From Ralstonia sp. NFACC01 (GTDB lineage Bacteria; Pseudomonadota; Gammaproteobacteria; Burkholderiales; Burkholderiaceae), in the NCBI RefSeq assembly GCF_900115545.1, contig NZ_FOWV01000004.1, positions 480,542-544,541 on the forward strand: 64,000 nucleotides of DNA. Reading direction: 5' to 3'. The position numbers were made by a program, and so were the translations under genes. Below the pieces are notes generated by a model. The model did not search any database. It was not told the origin of the DNA and was given only the letters and a program-made list of their open reading frames with translations. Of this stretch, positions 1-10,021 are shown one piece after another. How positions within the stretch are numbered: position 1 is the first letter of the stretch; each line of letters begins with the position of its first letter.

Positions 1-630
1 GAACTGCTGGAGTTCGAATCGCTCATGCCCGTGATGCACGCGTTCGACGCACTGCAATCGGGCGTGGCGCTGCGCGTGACGCACGAGGTACTGGCCGGCA
101 CATGGGAGGCGCTGCGCGACGGCCGTGCCGATCTCGTCATCGGGGCGACCAACGAGCCGCCGTCCATCCCGAACCTCGGGTGGTTCGAACTGGGCGTGGT
201 GGAGTGGGTGTTTGCCGTGTCGCCTCGGCATCCGCTGGCAGCCATCGAGGCGCCACTCACGCGTGAGGAAATTGCCCGGCATCGGGCCGTGGTGGTGGCC
301 GATTCAGCGCGAACCACCGCCGGCCGCGCCTACGGCATGCTCAGCGGGCAACCTACGCTGGCCGTGCCCAGCATGCGTGCCAAGACGCTCGCGCAGCGCG
401 ACGGCCTGGGCGTCGGCTGGCTGCCGAGGCAGCGCGTGGCATCGTTGCTCGCGCGCGGCGAGCTGGTGGAGAAACGCACCACCGATCCACGTGAACCGAA
501 CCTGCTCTACGTCGGCTGGCGCAGCGGCGATGGCGATGGTGAAGGCCGCGCACTCCAATGGTGGCTCGAACAACTACGGCAGCCGCGTCTGGCCAAGCGG
601 CTTGTGCAAGGCGTTGGCGCATTCGCCTGA
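1..630 (+). CDS. LysR-family regulator, C-terminal effector domain (5' end outside window)
   Basis: The reading frame is open from base 1, so this is the last ~209 codons of a gene that begins to the left. The visible part matches the periplasmic-binding-like effector domain of LysR regulators: a DLVIGATNEPP segment, a hydrophobic strand ending in FAVSPRHPLA, and the late GVGWLPRQRVASLLARGELV segment that closes the second lobe in this family. The helix-turn-helix is not in the window, so the target and effector cannot be inferred. It is a soluble DNA-binding regulator by family. No divergent partner gene is visible here, and about 215 bp without a gene separates it from the next ORF. Confidence 0.85.
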   Translation, partial: ELLEFESLMPVMHAFDALQSGVALRVTHEVLAGTWEALRDGRADLVIGATNEPPSIPNLGWFELGVVEWVFAVSPRHPLAAIEAPLTREEIARHRAVVVADSARTTAGRAYGMLSGQPTLAVPSMRAKTLAQRDGLGVGWLPRQRVASLLARGELVEKRTTDPREPNLLYVGWRSGDGDGEGRALQWWLEQLRQPRLAKRLVQGVGAFA

Positions 631-846
631 AACTTCACCGGGCCACGTGATCTTGCCTATGCTGGGATGACGCCGACGCCGACGCCGCATTCGCCCGTCG
701 GCGCAACACAAGCGACGCCGACTGTTGCGGAATGATCAACGTTGCAGCGTTTGTCTTCTGACAAACCCTCGGGTGGGTCAACGCGCGCGGTCGGCCAGCG
801 TTAATCGGTCACGCACGTATCTCCGTGCCTCGTTGAGGGTCTCGTT

Positions 847-1374
847 ATGAAACTGTCTGCGTTGATGTTTTCGATGGGTGCGCTGGTGATGGGCTCGGCG
901 TTTGCGCAGGGCACCGCCGCGCCCGCCACCGCACCGGCAGCGGCCCCGGCGGCCGTCCACGCGGTCTGCAAGGATGGCACCCCGTATAGTGGCGCGACGC
1001 TCAAGGGCGCTTGCCGCGGCCATGGCGGTGTCGACAAGAAAGCCAGCGCAGGCGGTGCACCTGCTGCCGCGCCGGCCGCTGCACCTGCCGCACCGGCTCC
1101 GGCCAAACCTGCCGCAGCCGCTCCCGCCGCGCCTGCCCCGGCACCTGTAGCCAAACCCGCAGCCGCAGCGCCTGCCAAACCGGCCGCGGCCGCTGCAGGC
1201 ACCGTTGCCCCCGGCGGCGGCCCCGACAAGGTCTGGGCCAATGCCAGCACCAAGGTCTACCACTGCCCGGGCGATCGCTATTACGGCAAGACCAAGCAGG
1301 GCGAATACATGACCGAAGCCGACGCCAAGGCTGCCGGCATGCGCCCCAGCCGCAACAAGGCCTGTACCAAGTAA
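847..1374 (+). CDS. secreted DUF3761-type protein with Ala/Pro-rich linker
   Basis: A 175-residue protein with a classical signal peptide (about residues 1-21, ending SAFAQ). The mature N-terminus carries the pattern CKDGTPYSG...ACRGHGGV, typical of the DUF3761 family. A low-complexity Ala/Pro/Lys segment of about 60 residues follows, then a compact C-terminal module with [19 protein letters not shown] and a final Cys, a motif seen in small secreted proteobacterial proteins. Function is unknown. The linker suggests two small extracytoplasmic modules joined by a flexible spacer that could cross peptidoglycan, which is inference. It starts at ATG 847 and appears monocistronic, with a hairpin just downstream. 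Confidence 0.8.
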   Translation: MKLSALMFSMGALVMGSAFAQGTAAPATAPAAAPAAVHAVCKDGTPYSGATLKGACRGHGGVDKKASAGGAPAAAPAAAPAAPAPAKPAAAAPAAPAPAPVAKPAAAAPAKPAAAAAGTVAPGGGPDKVWANASTKVYHCPGDRYYGKTKQGEYMTEADAKAAGMRPSRNKACTK

Positions 1375-1396
1375 GACACGCCTGAAGCAAACTCGC

Positions 1397-1424
1397 ACGC
1401 CGCGGCCCACCCGGGTCGCGGCGT
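1397..1424 (+). terminator. hairpin after the DUF3761 gene
   Basis: Perfect 8-bp arms ACGCCGCG / CGCGGCGT with a GC-rich 12-nt interior, 22 bp after the stop codon. There is no U-run after it, so it may be a weak intrinsic terminator or an mRNA 3'-end stabiliser. Confidence 0.4.
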
Positions 1425-1453
1425 CGTCCATTTCAGCCTGATTACCGCATCGC

Positions 1454-3175
1454 ATGCCCCCCAGCAACGAACATCCCGCCGCCGCCCTGCAGCACCCAGA
1501 GGGCTTCGCCCCGTTGGCTGCGCCGCCCCAGCCGCCACAGCAGCGGGTGGTGCGCGACGTCATCGCAGGGTTCTCGATTGCGGGCCTGTTGCTGCCCGAA
1601 GCCGTTGCTTACGCAGGCATAGCCAGCCTGCCGCCACAGGCCGGGCTGATCGCATTGCTGTGCGGGCTGGTGGTCTATTCGCTGGTCGGCACGAGCCGCT
1701 TTGCCATTGTCTCGGCCACATCGTCGTCGGCCGCCGTGCTATTTGCGACGGTGCTTTCGGAGCCCGGGGCCAGCGGCCCGACGGCGCTCACGATGGCGGC
1801 GGCGCTCATCATCGCAACGGGCGTGCTGTTCATCCTGGCGGGCGCGGCACGCCTGGGCGGCATGTCGGATTTCATCGCGCGACCGGTGCTGCGGGGTTTC
1901 ACGTTCGGGCTGGCACTGACGATTGCCGTCAAGCAGTTGCCCAAGATCCTCGACGTGACGGTGCACCACAGCGACACGCCACGCATCGCGCTCGACCTCA
2001 TCACCAGTGCGGCCAGTGCCAACCGGTACAGCACGACATTGGGCGCCGTCGCACTCGCGCTGCTCTTCGGCCTTGGGCGCTGGGGGCGCATTCCGGCCAC
2101 GCTGGTCGTCATCGTGCTGGCCATCGCGGCTGGCTACTGGATCGACTGGCACAGCTACGGCATTGCCGTGGTCGGCCATATCGACCTGCAGAACATCAGC
2201 TTCGGCGTGCCTGCGCTGAACCGGGTGCAATGGATGCAAAGCGCCGAACTCGGTTTTGCCCTCATGCTGATCCTCTATGCCGAGTCCTACGGCTCGATCC
2301 GCAACTTCGCGCTCAAGCACGGCGATGGCATCTCCGCCAACCGTGACCTCGTCGCACTGGGCTGCGCGAATCTGCTCTCTGGCCTGCTGCACGGCATGCC
2401 CGTCGGCGCCGGATATTCAGCCACGTCTGCCAACGAAGCCGCGGGCGCGCAATCGCGTTTTTCGGGGCTCTGTGCAGCAGCCGTGGTGGCGCTGATCGTG
2501 TGGTTGTTCCTGCCGCAACTCGCGCGCATTCCCGAGCCGGTGCTGGCGGCCATCGTGATCTTTGCGGTGAGCCATTCGTTGCATCCGGCTGTGTTCAAGC
2601 CCTACTGGGCCTGGCGCCGCGATCGGCTGGTGGTGATTGCCGCGTTGCTGGCCGTGCTGGTGCTGGGCGTGCTGCACGGGCTGCTGGCCGCGATTGGCGT
2701 GAGTCTGCTGTTGACGCTGCGCCAGCTTTCCGAGCCCAACGTGAGCGTGCTCGGTCGCCTGCGGGAGAGCCACGATTTCGTCGATGTGTCACTGCACCCC
2801 GAAGCCAAGCCGGTGCCTGGCGTGCTGATCGTCCGGCCCGAAGTCCCGCTGTTCTTCGCCAACACCGAGCGCGTGCTCGGCAAGGTGCGTGCGATGCTGC
2901 AACAGCCGCATGAGCCCGCGCTGCGCGCCATCATGCTCAGCCTGGAAGAAACACCGGACGTGGATGGCTCGGCCATCGAAGCGCTGCGCATCTTTGCTGC
3001 CGAATGTGCGGCGCGCGGCCTGCAACTGATGCTGGTGCGACTCAAGCCGCGCGCGCTGACCGTCCTGCAGCGCGCCACCGACAACACGCTGCGCACCGAG
3101 ATGCTGCACGAGCTGAGCGTGGACGAGTGTGTGCAGTCGCTGGCCTCAACGGGCGGCACACCCGCACCGGCCTAG
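1454..3175 (+). CDS. SulP-family anion permease with STAS domain
   Basis: A 573-residue inner-membrane protein. Residues ~35-430 hold about a dozen hydrophobic segments with SulP hallmarks, including the early AGLLLPEAVAYAGIASLPPQAGL signature and later GYSATSANEAAGA and ARIPEPVLAAIVI segments. Residues ~440-565 form a C-terminal STAS domain, with the DVDGSAIEAL loop where the regulatory Ser lies in this family. SulP proteins move sulfate, bicarbonate or dicarboxylates by proton or sodium symport; the substrate is not predictable here. There is no sulfate-assimilation gene next to it. It starts at ATG 1454 and ends tail-to-tail with the leftward acvB gene 78 bp away. Confidence 0.88.
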   Translation: MPPSNEHPAAALQHPEGFAPLAAPPQPPQQRVVRDVIAGFSIAGLLLPEAVAYAGIASLPPQAGLIALLCGLVVYSLVGTSRFAIVSATSSSAAVLFATVLSEPGASGPTALTMAAALIIATGVLFILAGAARLGGMSDFIARPVLRGFTFGLALTIAVKQLPKILDVTVHHSDTPRIALDLITSAASANRYSTTLGAVALALLFGLGRWGRIPATLVVIVLAIAAGYWIDWHSYGIAVVGHIDLQNISFGVPALNRVQWMQSAELGFALMLILYAESYGSIRNFALKHGDGISANRDLVALGCANLLSGLLHGMPVGAGYSATSANEAAGAQSRFSGLCAAAVVALIVWLFLPQLARIPEPVLAAIVIFAVSHSLHPAVFKPYWAWRRDRLVVIAALLAVLVLGVLHGLLAAIGVSLLLTLRQLSEPNVSVLGRLRESHDFVDVSLHPEAKPVPGVLIVRPEVPLFFANTERVLGKVRAMLQQPHEPALRAIMLSLEETPDVDGSAIEALRIFAAECAARGLQLMLVRLKPRALTVLQRATDNTLRTEMLHELSVDECVQSLASTGGTPAPA

Positions 3176-3253
3176 CGCGACAACGCCGCCTCGTTCCAAA
3201 CACGCCGGTCTTCCCGGGGCTGCGCGACGCACGCCACCCCCGGCGTTGGCGGA

Positions 3254-5017
3254 TTAGCGCGGGGCGTTGCCCGCTGCACGCGCGCCTTCGAGAATGATGC
3301 GCGCCAGCTTGGCGTAATCGCCATCAAAGTGATGGCCGCCAGGCAGCTTCACCAGTTGCACCTGCTTCGGGTCCAGGCCCGGGCAATTGGTGTCTTTCTC
3401 TTCCTTGCCGTAAATGCACATGCCCAGGCCCGCCGGCAGCTTCTGCACCTCCGGCAGGATCGGCAGGCCGGACGCGCTGCTCGACACCCAGTTGGTCATG
3501 TGGAACTCAAAATCGGCACGCTTGCCCAGACCCATCATCACGGCCAGCGCAACATGCTCGCGCGATGCCGCCGGCATCCGGTTGACGATGAAGGGCAGCA
3601 CGTCTGCGCCCTGCGAATAGCCAATCAGCAAAGCCTTCTGTTTCTTCCAGCGAGCGGCGTAAAAGCGCACGAGCCGATCCATATCGGCGGCGGCAGAGGC
3701 TGGCGTGCGCGGCGTCCAGAAGTAGCGCAGCGAATCGATGCCGACCACGGGCACGCCTGACTTGGAAAGCGCAGCGGCCACCTCCTTGTCGAGCCCTGCC
3801 CAACCGCCGTCACCCGAGAGCAGTACGGCAAACAACTCCGACGGTGTACCGGGCTGCGCGGGCACTTCGATGATCGGCAGGTCGGACACCGCTGCGGGCG
3901 GCGGCGGGGGCGGCGGTTTGCGCTGCGCGACAAGCTTGGCGAAAGCAGTCTTGAAAAGGTCGGAGGCGGTCACGGGCGGTGCATTGGCAGCCGACACGGT
4001 AGTCGGCAACGCCACCGACTGCGCCCCCGAAATCGTATCGATGAAGGCTTGCGTGGCACGCGCTTCGCACAGCGGACCGGAGCGCCGCGCAAACGACGTC
4101 GGCGTGGCCGATTGCAGCGCCACCCACGGCGCAGACAGCTTCGTGGCGGGCAGCAGAACCACCCCGGCATTTTCAGGCGGCTTGACGCGCTTGGCGGTGG
4201 TGCGGCTCTCGCTCATGCGGCGGCTGAAGTGCACGCCCTCGCCCTTGCACAGCGGCTTGCGCAGCTCCAGCACGGGGCAGAATTCCATCGACATGGCCGC
4301 GGCAAAGATATTCGGGCGCGCCTGGGCAATCATGGCGTAGGCCAGCGCACCGCCTTCGTTGTCGCCAACGAGGATGGGCGGGTAGTAGCCTGGCACTTTC
4401 TCGTAGGCCTGCAGGAAGCGGCTGAAGTTTTCGAGGTCACCGTCCGGGAAGGCGCAATCGCCCAGGTCAGCCTCCAGGCTCGCGAACAGCGCAGGTGTCG
4501 ACAGGCCTGCCACCAAGGCGCCCTGCTGCGCGAGGCTCTCTGCCATGCGCGATGCGGCGGGCGTCCAGCCCAGGTCGCCCGAGAGCATCAGCACGACGGA
4601 GCGGATTTCGCCCCTCGGCTTGTAGACCGGCACATCGCGAAAGCGCCCGTGCGTGACGAACTCGACAGCACCCGGCGCCGCCGCGGCCGTGGTGGGCGCC
4701 ACCACGGGCAGCGACAGCACGCCGCCGTTGGCGGCCTTGTTGGCGGTGACAGCCGCAGCGCTCATCTGCAGGCGAGGCGGCATGTCGCCGCGCGGCGGCA
4801 CCGCCAAAACACCGCTGGCGCCCGTCATGCCCACAGGCGGCACCAGCACCGGACCCTGCGCAGGTGTGGGCTTGGGGGCAGCCGGAGCATCGGCTGCGAT
4901 GGCCCAGGACGTTGCCAGCACCATGCCGACCGCACTCAAATGCCCAGCCCAACGCAAGCCTTTGCGTAGCACTCTCCGATGCCGCGCCTCTTGTGTGCGC
5001 GGTGCTTGCCAACTCAT
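3254..5017 (-). CDS. acvB: AcvB/VirJ-type periplasmic lysyl-phosphatidylglycerol hydrolase
   Basis: A 587-residue protein with an N-terminal signal segment (to about AIAADAPAA). Like AcvB of Agrobacterium it consists of two VirJ-like halves. The C-terminal half has the serine-hydrolase nucleophile motif GYSQG (Ser468) and a late GGHHF (His562/563). The matching spot in the N-terminal half reads GDNEGG, so that half is probably not catalytic. In Agrobacterium, AcvB hydrolyses lysyl-phosphatidylglycerol and is encoded with lpiA, an mprF homologue. Here the start ATG at 5017 overlaps the mprF stop by 4 bp (ATGA), which fixes the start and implies translational coupling. A longer in-frame start at 5122 lies inside mprF and is rejected. 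Confidence 0.85.
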   Translation of the reverse strand: MSWQAPRTQEARHRRVLRKGLRWAGHLSAVGMVLATSWAIAADAPAAPKPTPAQGPVLVPPVGMTGASGVLAVPPRGDMPPRLQMSAAAVTANKAANGGVLSLPVVAPTTAAAAPGAVEFVTHGRFRDVPVYKPRGEIRSVVLMLSGDLGWTPAASRMAESLAQQGALVAGLSTPALFASLEADLGDCAFPDGDLENFSRFLQAYEKVPGYYPPILVGDNEGGALAYAMIAQARPNIFAAAMSMEFCPVLELRKPLCKGEGVHFSRRMSESRTTAKRVKPPENAGVVLLPATKLSAPWVALQSATPTSFARRSGPLCEARATQAFIDTISGAQSVALPTTVSAANAPPVTASDLFKTAFAKLVAQRKPPPPPPPAAVSDLPIIEVPAQPGTPSELFAVLLSGDGGWAGLDKEVAAALSKSGVPVVGIDSLRYFWTPRTPASAAADMDRLVRFYAARWKKQKALLIGYSQGADVLPFIVNRMPAASREHVALAVMMGLGKRADFEFHMTNWVSSSASGLPILPEVQKLPAGLGMCIYGKEEKDTNCPGLDPKQVQLVKLPGGHHFDGDYAKLARIILEGARAAGNAPR

Positions 5018-7647
5018 TTGGAGATCACTCCCTTCAAGCCGCCGCCGATCAACGCGGCGACGTCCGTCAATGTGAACAGCGGCGCAATACCGCCACGTGC
5101 GAGCAGGTAGCGGGCTTCCCACACCGGCTCGAACTTGTCTTTGAAATTGCGCAGCCCTCTGAAATTGTAGAAGCGCGCGCCGTGTCGGAACATCATCCGT
5201 CCGAAGCGGTGCCAGCGCGGCGCAAGCTGATGCTCAACCATGCCCGACATCGGTGCCATCCCCAGCCCGAAACGCTGATACCCCTGCGCCTGGAAGTGGA
5301 GGATGACCTTGCCGAACAGGAAATCCATCGTGCCGGGAGGCACGTCGCTGCGATAGCGCATCAGGTCGACGCTCGCCTCGATGCGCAGCACGTCGGGGCA
5401 CATCAGCGTGGCAAACGCCAGGATGACGCCCTCGCGGCGCACCACGGCCACGGGCTGGCTGCGGATGTAACGGTCGTCAAACGCGCCCAGCGAAAAGCCT
5501 TTTTCGCGCGCATTCTGGTTGCGTAGCCATTCATCGGAGATGGCGCGCAATTCGTCCAGCACGGTGGGCACATCTTCCGTCGGCACGATCTCGAACGACA
5601 GGCCTTCGCGCTCGCCGCGCGTCACGCCATGGCGCAGGTTGGCGCGGCGCGAGCCCTTCAGGCTGAACTCGGGCAGCGACACATACGCCTCTTCGCCCAA
5701 CTTGTAGGCACGCAGGCCCGCATCGAGATACAGCGACAGCGTCTGCGGCCGCGTCTTGTAGAACGCGGCGCGCCCGCCATGCGCGTCGGCCATTTCGATA
5801 AAGCGCCAGATCAGCTCGGGCCATTCCTGCTGCGCGCCCACGGGGTCCGACAACGCCACCCACGAGCGCCCCTGCTTGGCGTACATGATGAACGCGTTGC
5901 CCGACGGCGAAAACAGCAGGCTCTTGTCGCCCATCAGCGCGAGCGTGGCATCGGCGGCGGGCTGCTTGCGGACGATCTCGGCCGCGCGGGAGAGTTCTTC
6001 GTCGCTCGGGAAAGTCGTAACGCCCGGCTCCTTGCGAAAGAGCTGCCACATGCCGAAGCCGAGCCCCGTTACGGCCACAGCCATCAGCGCGCGGATGGAA
6101 CGCGGCGCATCGCCGTCGAACGTGAATTGCCACCAGAGCTGGTTGGCGTAAGCCACCTCGCGGTAGGCGAAGAAGAGGATCCACACGCACGCCGCAAACA
6201 CGCAGACCATGGCGAGCAGCCACCCCGCCTCCAGGCGCTGCGAGAACAGCGACGACGGCCGGTCAAACTGCCGGCGCGAGATGACGAGCAGCATCGCCAG
6301 CGTCACCAGCACCGCCATCTCCGACACGGCTATGCCCTTGGGCAACGCCAGCACGCCGGTGAGCAGCGACAGCACCAGCGCTGCCCACCATGCGGCATCC
6401 AGCCGGTGCAGCAGCCCGCGTGCGACAAACAGCATGATGAGCCCCGCCACGCTGCCGATCATGTGCGAGGCTTCCACCACGAACAGCGGCACGTGCATGC
6501 GCAGAAGGTCTTCGGCTTCGTCGCTGGCTGGGGTGACGCCCGAGACGAGCAGCATCACGCCTGCCACCATCGTCAGCGCTGCCAGCAGCCCCGGCGACAG
6601 CTTGACCGCGGCGCGGCCGAACGGCGCCCCCGCGCCGGAACGCAACTCGAACGCGCCAAGCATGGCGGCGGCCACGACCAGCGGCAGCAGGAAATAGATG
6701 ACGCGGTAGAACAACAGCGCAGCAAGCACCTCGGCCGGCGGCGCTTGGCCGCTGCAGCCCAGGAGGATGACCGCCTCGAAGACGCCCAGGCCGCCCGGGC
6801 TCTGGCTGAGCACCCCCAGCGTGACGGCCAGCGCGTAAAACGCCACAAAAGTGGGCAGATCGACGGCGCCTGCTGGCATCAGCACCCACAGCGCCGCCGC
6901 AGCCGCACTCATATCCGCCGCTGAAATCGCGAACTGCCGCGCGGCCAATCCTGGCGGCGGCAGGCGGATTTCCCATCGGCCGAACAGCGTCACATGGCGC
7001 TGACGCATGCACAGCACGAGCAACGCGACGACGCCGGCCAGGACCAGCAGTGCCACGACTTCGAGCAGCGCCGCCGGCAAATGCGTAATCGCGGCGATGT
7101 GCGGCGCGCCCCACAGCAGCCCGACCGCGCCAAAAGCCGTGGTGGACACGCCCAGCGCCCCTGCATCAAACGCGACCGCCTCCGTCACACGCGCGGCATC
7201 GACCCCGGCCGCCGTGTACAAGCGCGTGCGCACCGCCCCGGCCGTCAACGAACCGAGGCCGACGGTGTTGCCCAGCGCATAAGCAATGAACGAGGTGGTG
7301 GCCACCGTAGCGGGCGCCACATGCGCGCCGGCATAGCGCAGGCCGGACGCGTCGTAACCGGTCAGGGCGACGTAACTGAGCGCCGTGGCCAGCATGGCCA
7401 GCATCAGGTGCGAGCGCGGCGTGGCCTGCAGCGCGGCGACCATGTCGGCGTAGTGCACATGGTCGAGCAGCGCATACAGGCTGTCGAACACCAGCGCGCC
7501 AAGCACCAGCACCACACCGATCACGATCCAGCCAGCGAGGCCAAAGCCGGAATCAGCGGGCGCAGGCGTGGCAGGCGCGTCAGGCACGGTGCGGGCCGAG
7601 GATCGGCGTGATGTTGGACTGGCGTCGTTGGACGCGGCGTCAGGCAT
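5014..7647 (-). CDS. mprF: bifunctional lysylphosphatidylglycerol flippase/synthetase MprF
   Basis: An 877-residue membrane protein. The N-terminal ~500 residues are a long series of hydrophobic segments (flippase part), and the last ~320 residues form the soluble DUF2156/GNAT-like aminoacyl-PG synthase domain (for example GRAAFYKTRP, LGMAPMSGMVEHQLAPRWHR, FYNFRGLRNFKDKFEP). MprF transfers lysine from Lys-tRNA to phosphatidylglycerol and flips the product, lowering negative surface charge and giving resistance to cationic peptides. It is the first gene of a two-gene leftward operon with acvB. Length and domain order are normal for the family. It starts at ATG 7647; no strong Shine-Dalgarno is seen at close range. 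Confidence 0.93.
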   Translation of the reverse strand: MPDAASNDASPTSRRSSARTVPDAPATPAPADSGFGLAGWIVIGVVLVLGALVFDSLYALLDHVHYADMVAALQATPRSHLMLAMLATALSYVALTGYDASGLRYAGAHVAPATVATTSFIAYALGNTVGLGSLTAGAVRTRLYTAAGVDAARVTEAVAFDAGALGVSTTAFGAVGLLWGAPHIAAITHLPAALLEVVALLVLAGVVALLVLCMRQRHVTLFGRWEIRLPPPGLAARQFAISAADMSAAAAALWVLMPAGAVDLPTFVAFYALAVTLGVLSQSPGGLGVFEAVILLGCSGQAPPAEVLAALLFYRVIYFLLPLVVAAAMLGAFELRSGAGAPFGRAAVKLSPGLLAALTMVAGVMLLVSGVTPASDEAEDLLRMHVPLFVVEASHMIGSVAGLIMLFVARGLLHRLDAAWWAALVLSLLTGVLALPKGIAVSEMAVLVTLAMLLVISRRQFDRPSSLFSQRLEAGWLLAMVCVFAACVWILFFAYREVAYANQLWWQFTFDGDAPRSIRALMAVAVTGLGFGMWQLFRKEPGVTTFPSDEELSRAAEIVRKQPAADATLALMGDKSLLFSPSGNAFIMYAKQGRSWVALSDPVGAQQEWPELIWRFIEMADAHGGRAAFYKTRPQTLSLYLDAGLRAYKLGEEAYVSLPEFSLKGSRRANLRHGVTRGEREGLSFEIVPTEDVPTVLDELRAISDEWLRNQNAREKGFSLGAFDDRYIRSQPVAVVRREGVILAFATLMCPDVLRIEASVDLMRYRSDVPPGTMDFLFGKVILHFQAQGYQRFGLGMAPMSGMVEHQLAPRWHRFGRMMFRHGARFYNFRGLRNFKDKFEPVWEARYLLARGGIAPLFTLTDVAALIGGGLKGVISK

Positions 7648-7930
7648 GGTGAAAAACGAAATCCTGCTGGCTTGGTGGAGTGCCGGTCAAAGCGATACAC
7701 GAATCCGGACACGCAGAGACGGGAGAGCGCGGCAAGCCAAACCGCCGAAGCCCATGCTCCGCACGGTATCGACGTCTTGATTGGACCCCGACCTGCCGGC
7801 ACGGGCTTGTCGCGCGCGCCGGCTTTCTCTCGCCCCGCGCTTCAGACGGCGCGTGTGCTGGATTCGCACGTTGTTTGCGGCCTACGTAAGACGGCTAAAA
7901 CCGCCGATGCGTTGACACGCAGCCCGCATT

Positions 7931-8143
<213 letters not shown>

Positions 8144-8416
8144 TTACCCAGAATAGGCAAAGCTGGCCTGACACGACGGCATGGGGGGCGGAATGCACAT
8201 CTGTCGGGTGGGCAACATGCCCAGCGCCGCGGGTGCGGCACTCAGCCGAGGATCAGCAAGCTGCACACCCGCCGCCAAAAACGTTGCGTGAACAGGATGA
8301 AATCAACCACCGCAAACGTTTTCATTGCAGAAAACGTCTTAGATAGTATTGCGTAGGAAGGTGGAGTCCGGTACACAATTGAGGCTACCGTTTTCAATAT
8401 TTTCACAATTCTGCGC

Positions 8417-9934
8417 ATGCCTTTACAGCGCGCCACGGGTGCCTTCCTACGGCGGCCTTCCCTGCTGATCATCGGCGCGTCGTTGCTGGCGCTAATGCTG
8501 GCCGCACTGACCGCACTGTCGCTCTGGGAAATGCGCACGGACGCGCTGGCCCGCGCGCGCGACGCTGCTGGCAACCTGTCGCTGATCCTGCAACGTGACA
8601 TCGCGCGCAACATCGAGGTGTACGACCTGTCGCTGCAGGCCGTGATCGACGGTGTGCGCGACCCTGCCATGCTGGCGTTGCAGCCCGCCGTGCGCCAACT
8701 GGTGCTGTTCGACCGGTCGACCAACGCGCAGGACCTGGGCTCCCTGCTGGTGACTGACAAGGTCGGCAACGTGGTCCTCGATTCCCGTTCGGTACCGCCG
8801 CGGCATATTCACCTGGGCGACCGCGACTACTTCCAGGTGCATCAGGGATCCGCGAACGTCGGGCTGTATATCAGCGAGCCATTTACCCCGCGCGTGACTG
8901 GCCTGGATACGTCGCTCGGACTCAGCCGGCGGCTGAACGGCCCGCATGGCGAATTCAACGGCATCGTGGTCGGCACGCTGCGCCTGAATTACTTCCGTCG
9001 GCTGTTTGACGGCATCAACCTCGGCCCCCACGCAACCGTAACGCTGGTACGCACCGACGGCACGCTGCTCATGCGGCGCCCGTACAACGAAAAACTCATC
9101 GGCCGCAGCCTGGCCGATGCCACCGCCTTCCAGAAGCGGCTGCTCGCACCGGAAGGCTCCTACGTAGACGTCGCCGGCATCGATGGCATCGAGCGCCTGT
9201 TCAGCTTCCGCCATATCGGCGACCACCCGCTGATTGTCACAGTCGGTCTGGCCACCGAAGACATCTACGCAGAATGGCGGCAGCGCGCATGGGTGATCAG
9301 CGGCATCGTGCTGATGCTCGACGCGGTATTCATGGTGCTGTCGTTCCTTTTTGCGCAGCAACTGCGCAAGCGGCTCGATATGGAGCAGCAATTGCATCTG
9401 CTGGCCAATACCGACAGCCTGACCGGACTCGGCACGCGCCGTGCGCTGGACTCGGCATTGGACGTTGAATGGCGTCGCGCCAATCGCCATCACACCCCGA
9501 TGTCGGTGCTGATGATCGACGTGGACAACTTCAAACCCTACAACGACAAGTACGGCCATGCCGCCGGCGACACCGCGCTGCGCACGGTGGCACGCTGCAT
9601 CAACGACAGCATCAAGCGCCCGGGAGATTTTGCCGGCCGCTATGGCGGCGAAGAGTTCTGCGCTGTGTTGCCCAATACGGACCTCAACGGCGCCATGCGC
9701 GTGGCCGAAAGCATCCGCACCGCCGTGCTGGGCGCCGACGAGCCCAACGTGGGAAGCGCGTACGGCAAGCTGACGGTCAGCATCGGGGTGGCTTCCCACT
9801 CGGGCATCGCCGCGGCGGACGATACCGTTCAAGACCTCATCCACCTCGCCGACGGGCGCCTGTATGAAGCCAAGGCGGCGGGCCGCAACGTGGTCATGCC
9901 CAGACAGGAGCGGCCGAAGCTGGCAGTGGTCTAG
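8417..9934 (+). CDS. membrane-bound diguanylate cyclase with periplasmic sensor domain
   Basis: A 505-residue protein. A transmembrane helix (~residues 16-36) leads into a ~250-residue periplasmic region with Cache/PDC features (DRDYFQVHQG, YISEPFTPRVTG). A second membrane helix (~295-315) is followed by a GGDEF domain (~330-495). The active-site motif is GGEEF, preceded five residues earlier by RPGD, the RxxD inhibitory site, so it is predicted to be an active, product-inhibited c-di-GMP synthase. The ligand is unknown; Cache domains often bind small organic acids or amino acids. It starts at ATG 8417. It is monocistronic or weakly linked to the AraC gene 87 bp downstream. Confidence 0.93.
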   Translation: MPLQRATGAFLRRPSLLIIGASLLALMLAALTALSLWEMRTDALARARDAAGNLSLILQRDIARNIEVYDLSLQAVIDGVRDPAMLALQPAVRQLVLFDRSTNAQDLGSLLVTDKVGNVVLDSRSVPPRHIHLGDRDYFQVHQGSANVGLYISEPFTPRVTGLDTSLGLSRRLNGPHGEFNGIVVGTLRLNYFRRLFDGINLGPHATVTLVRTDGTLLMRRPYNEKLIGRSLADATAFQKRLLAPEGSYVDVAGIDGIERLFSFRHIGDHPLIVTVGLATEDIYAEWRQRAWVISGIVLMLDAVFMVLSFLFAQQLRKRLDMEQQLHLLANTDSLTGLGTRRALDSALDVEWRRANRHHTPMSVLMIDVDNFKPYNDKYGHAAGDTALRTVARCINDSIKRPGDFAGRYGGEEFCAVLPNTDLNGAMRVAESIRTAVLGADEPNVGSAYGKLTVSIGVASHSGIAAADDTVQDLIHLADGRLYEAKAAGRNVVMPRQERPKLAVV

Positions 9935-10021
9935 TCCAGCCCCCGCAGGCACCCCACTTTGGGGGCATGCCATTATCGGCCATCGCTTCTGCACAATGCG
10001 CGTGACTTTCAGGAAAACGCT

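Noticed and set aside
778..1563. Gly/Cys/Arg-rich 261-codon minus-strand frame
   Set aside because: It is the complement of the Ala/Pro-rich linker of the DUF3761 gene and runs into the SulP start.
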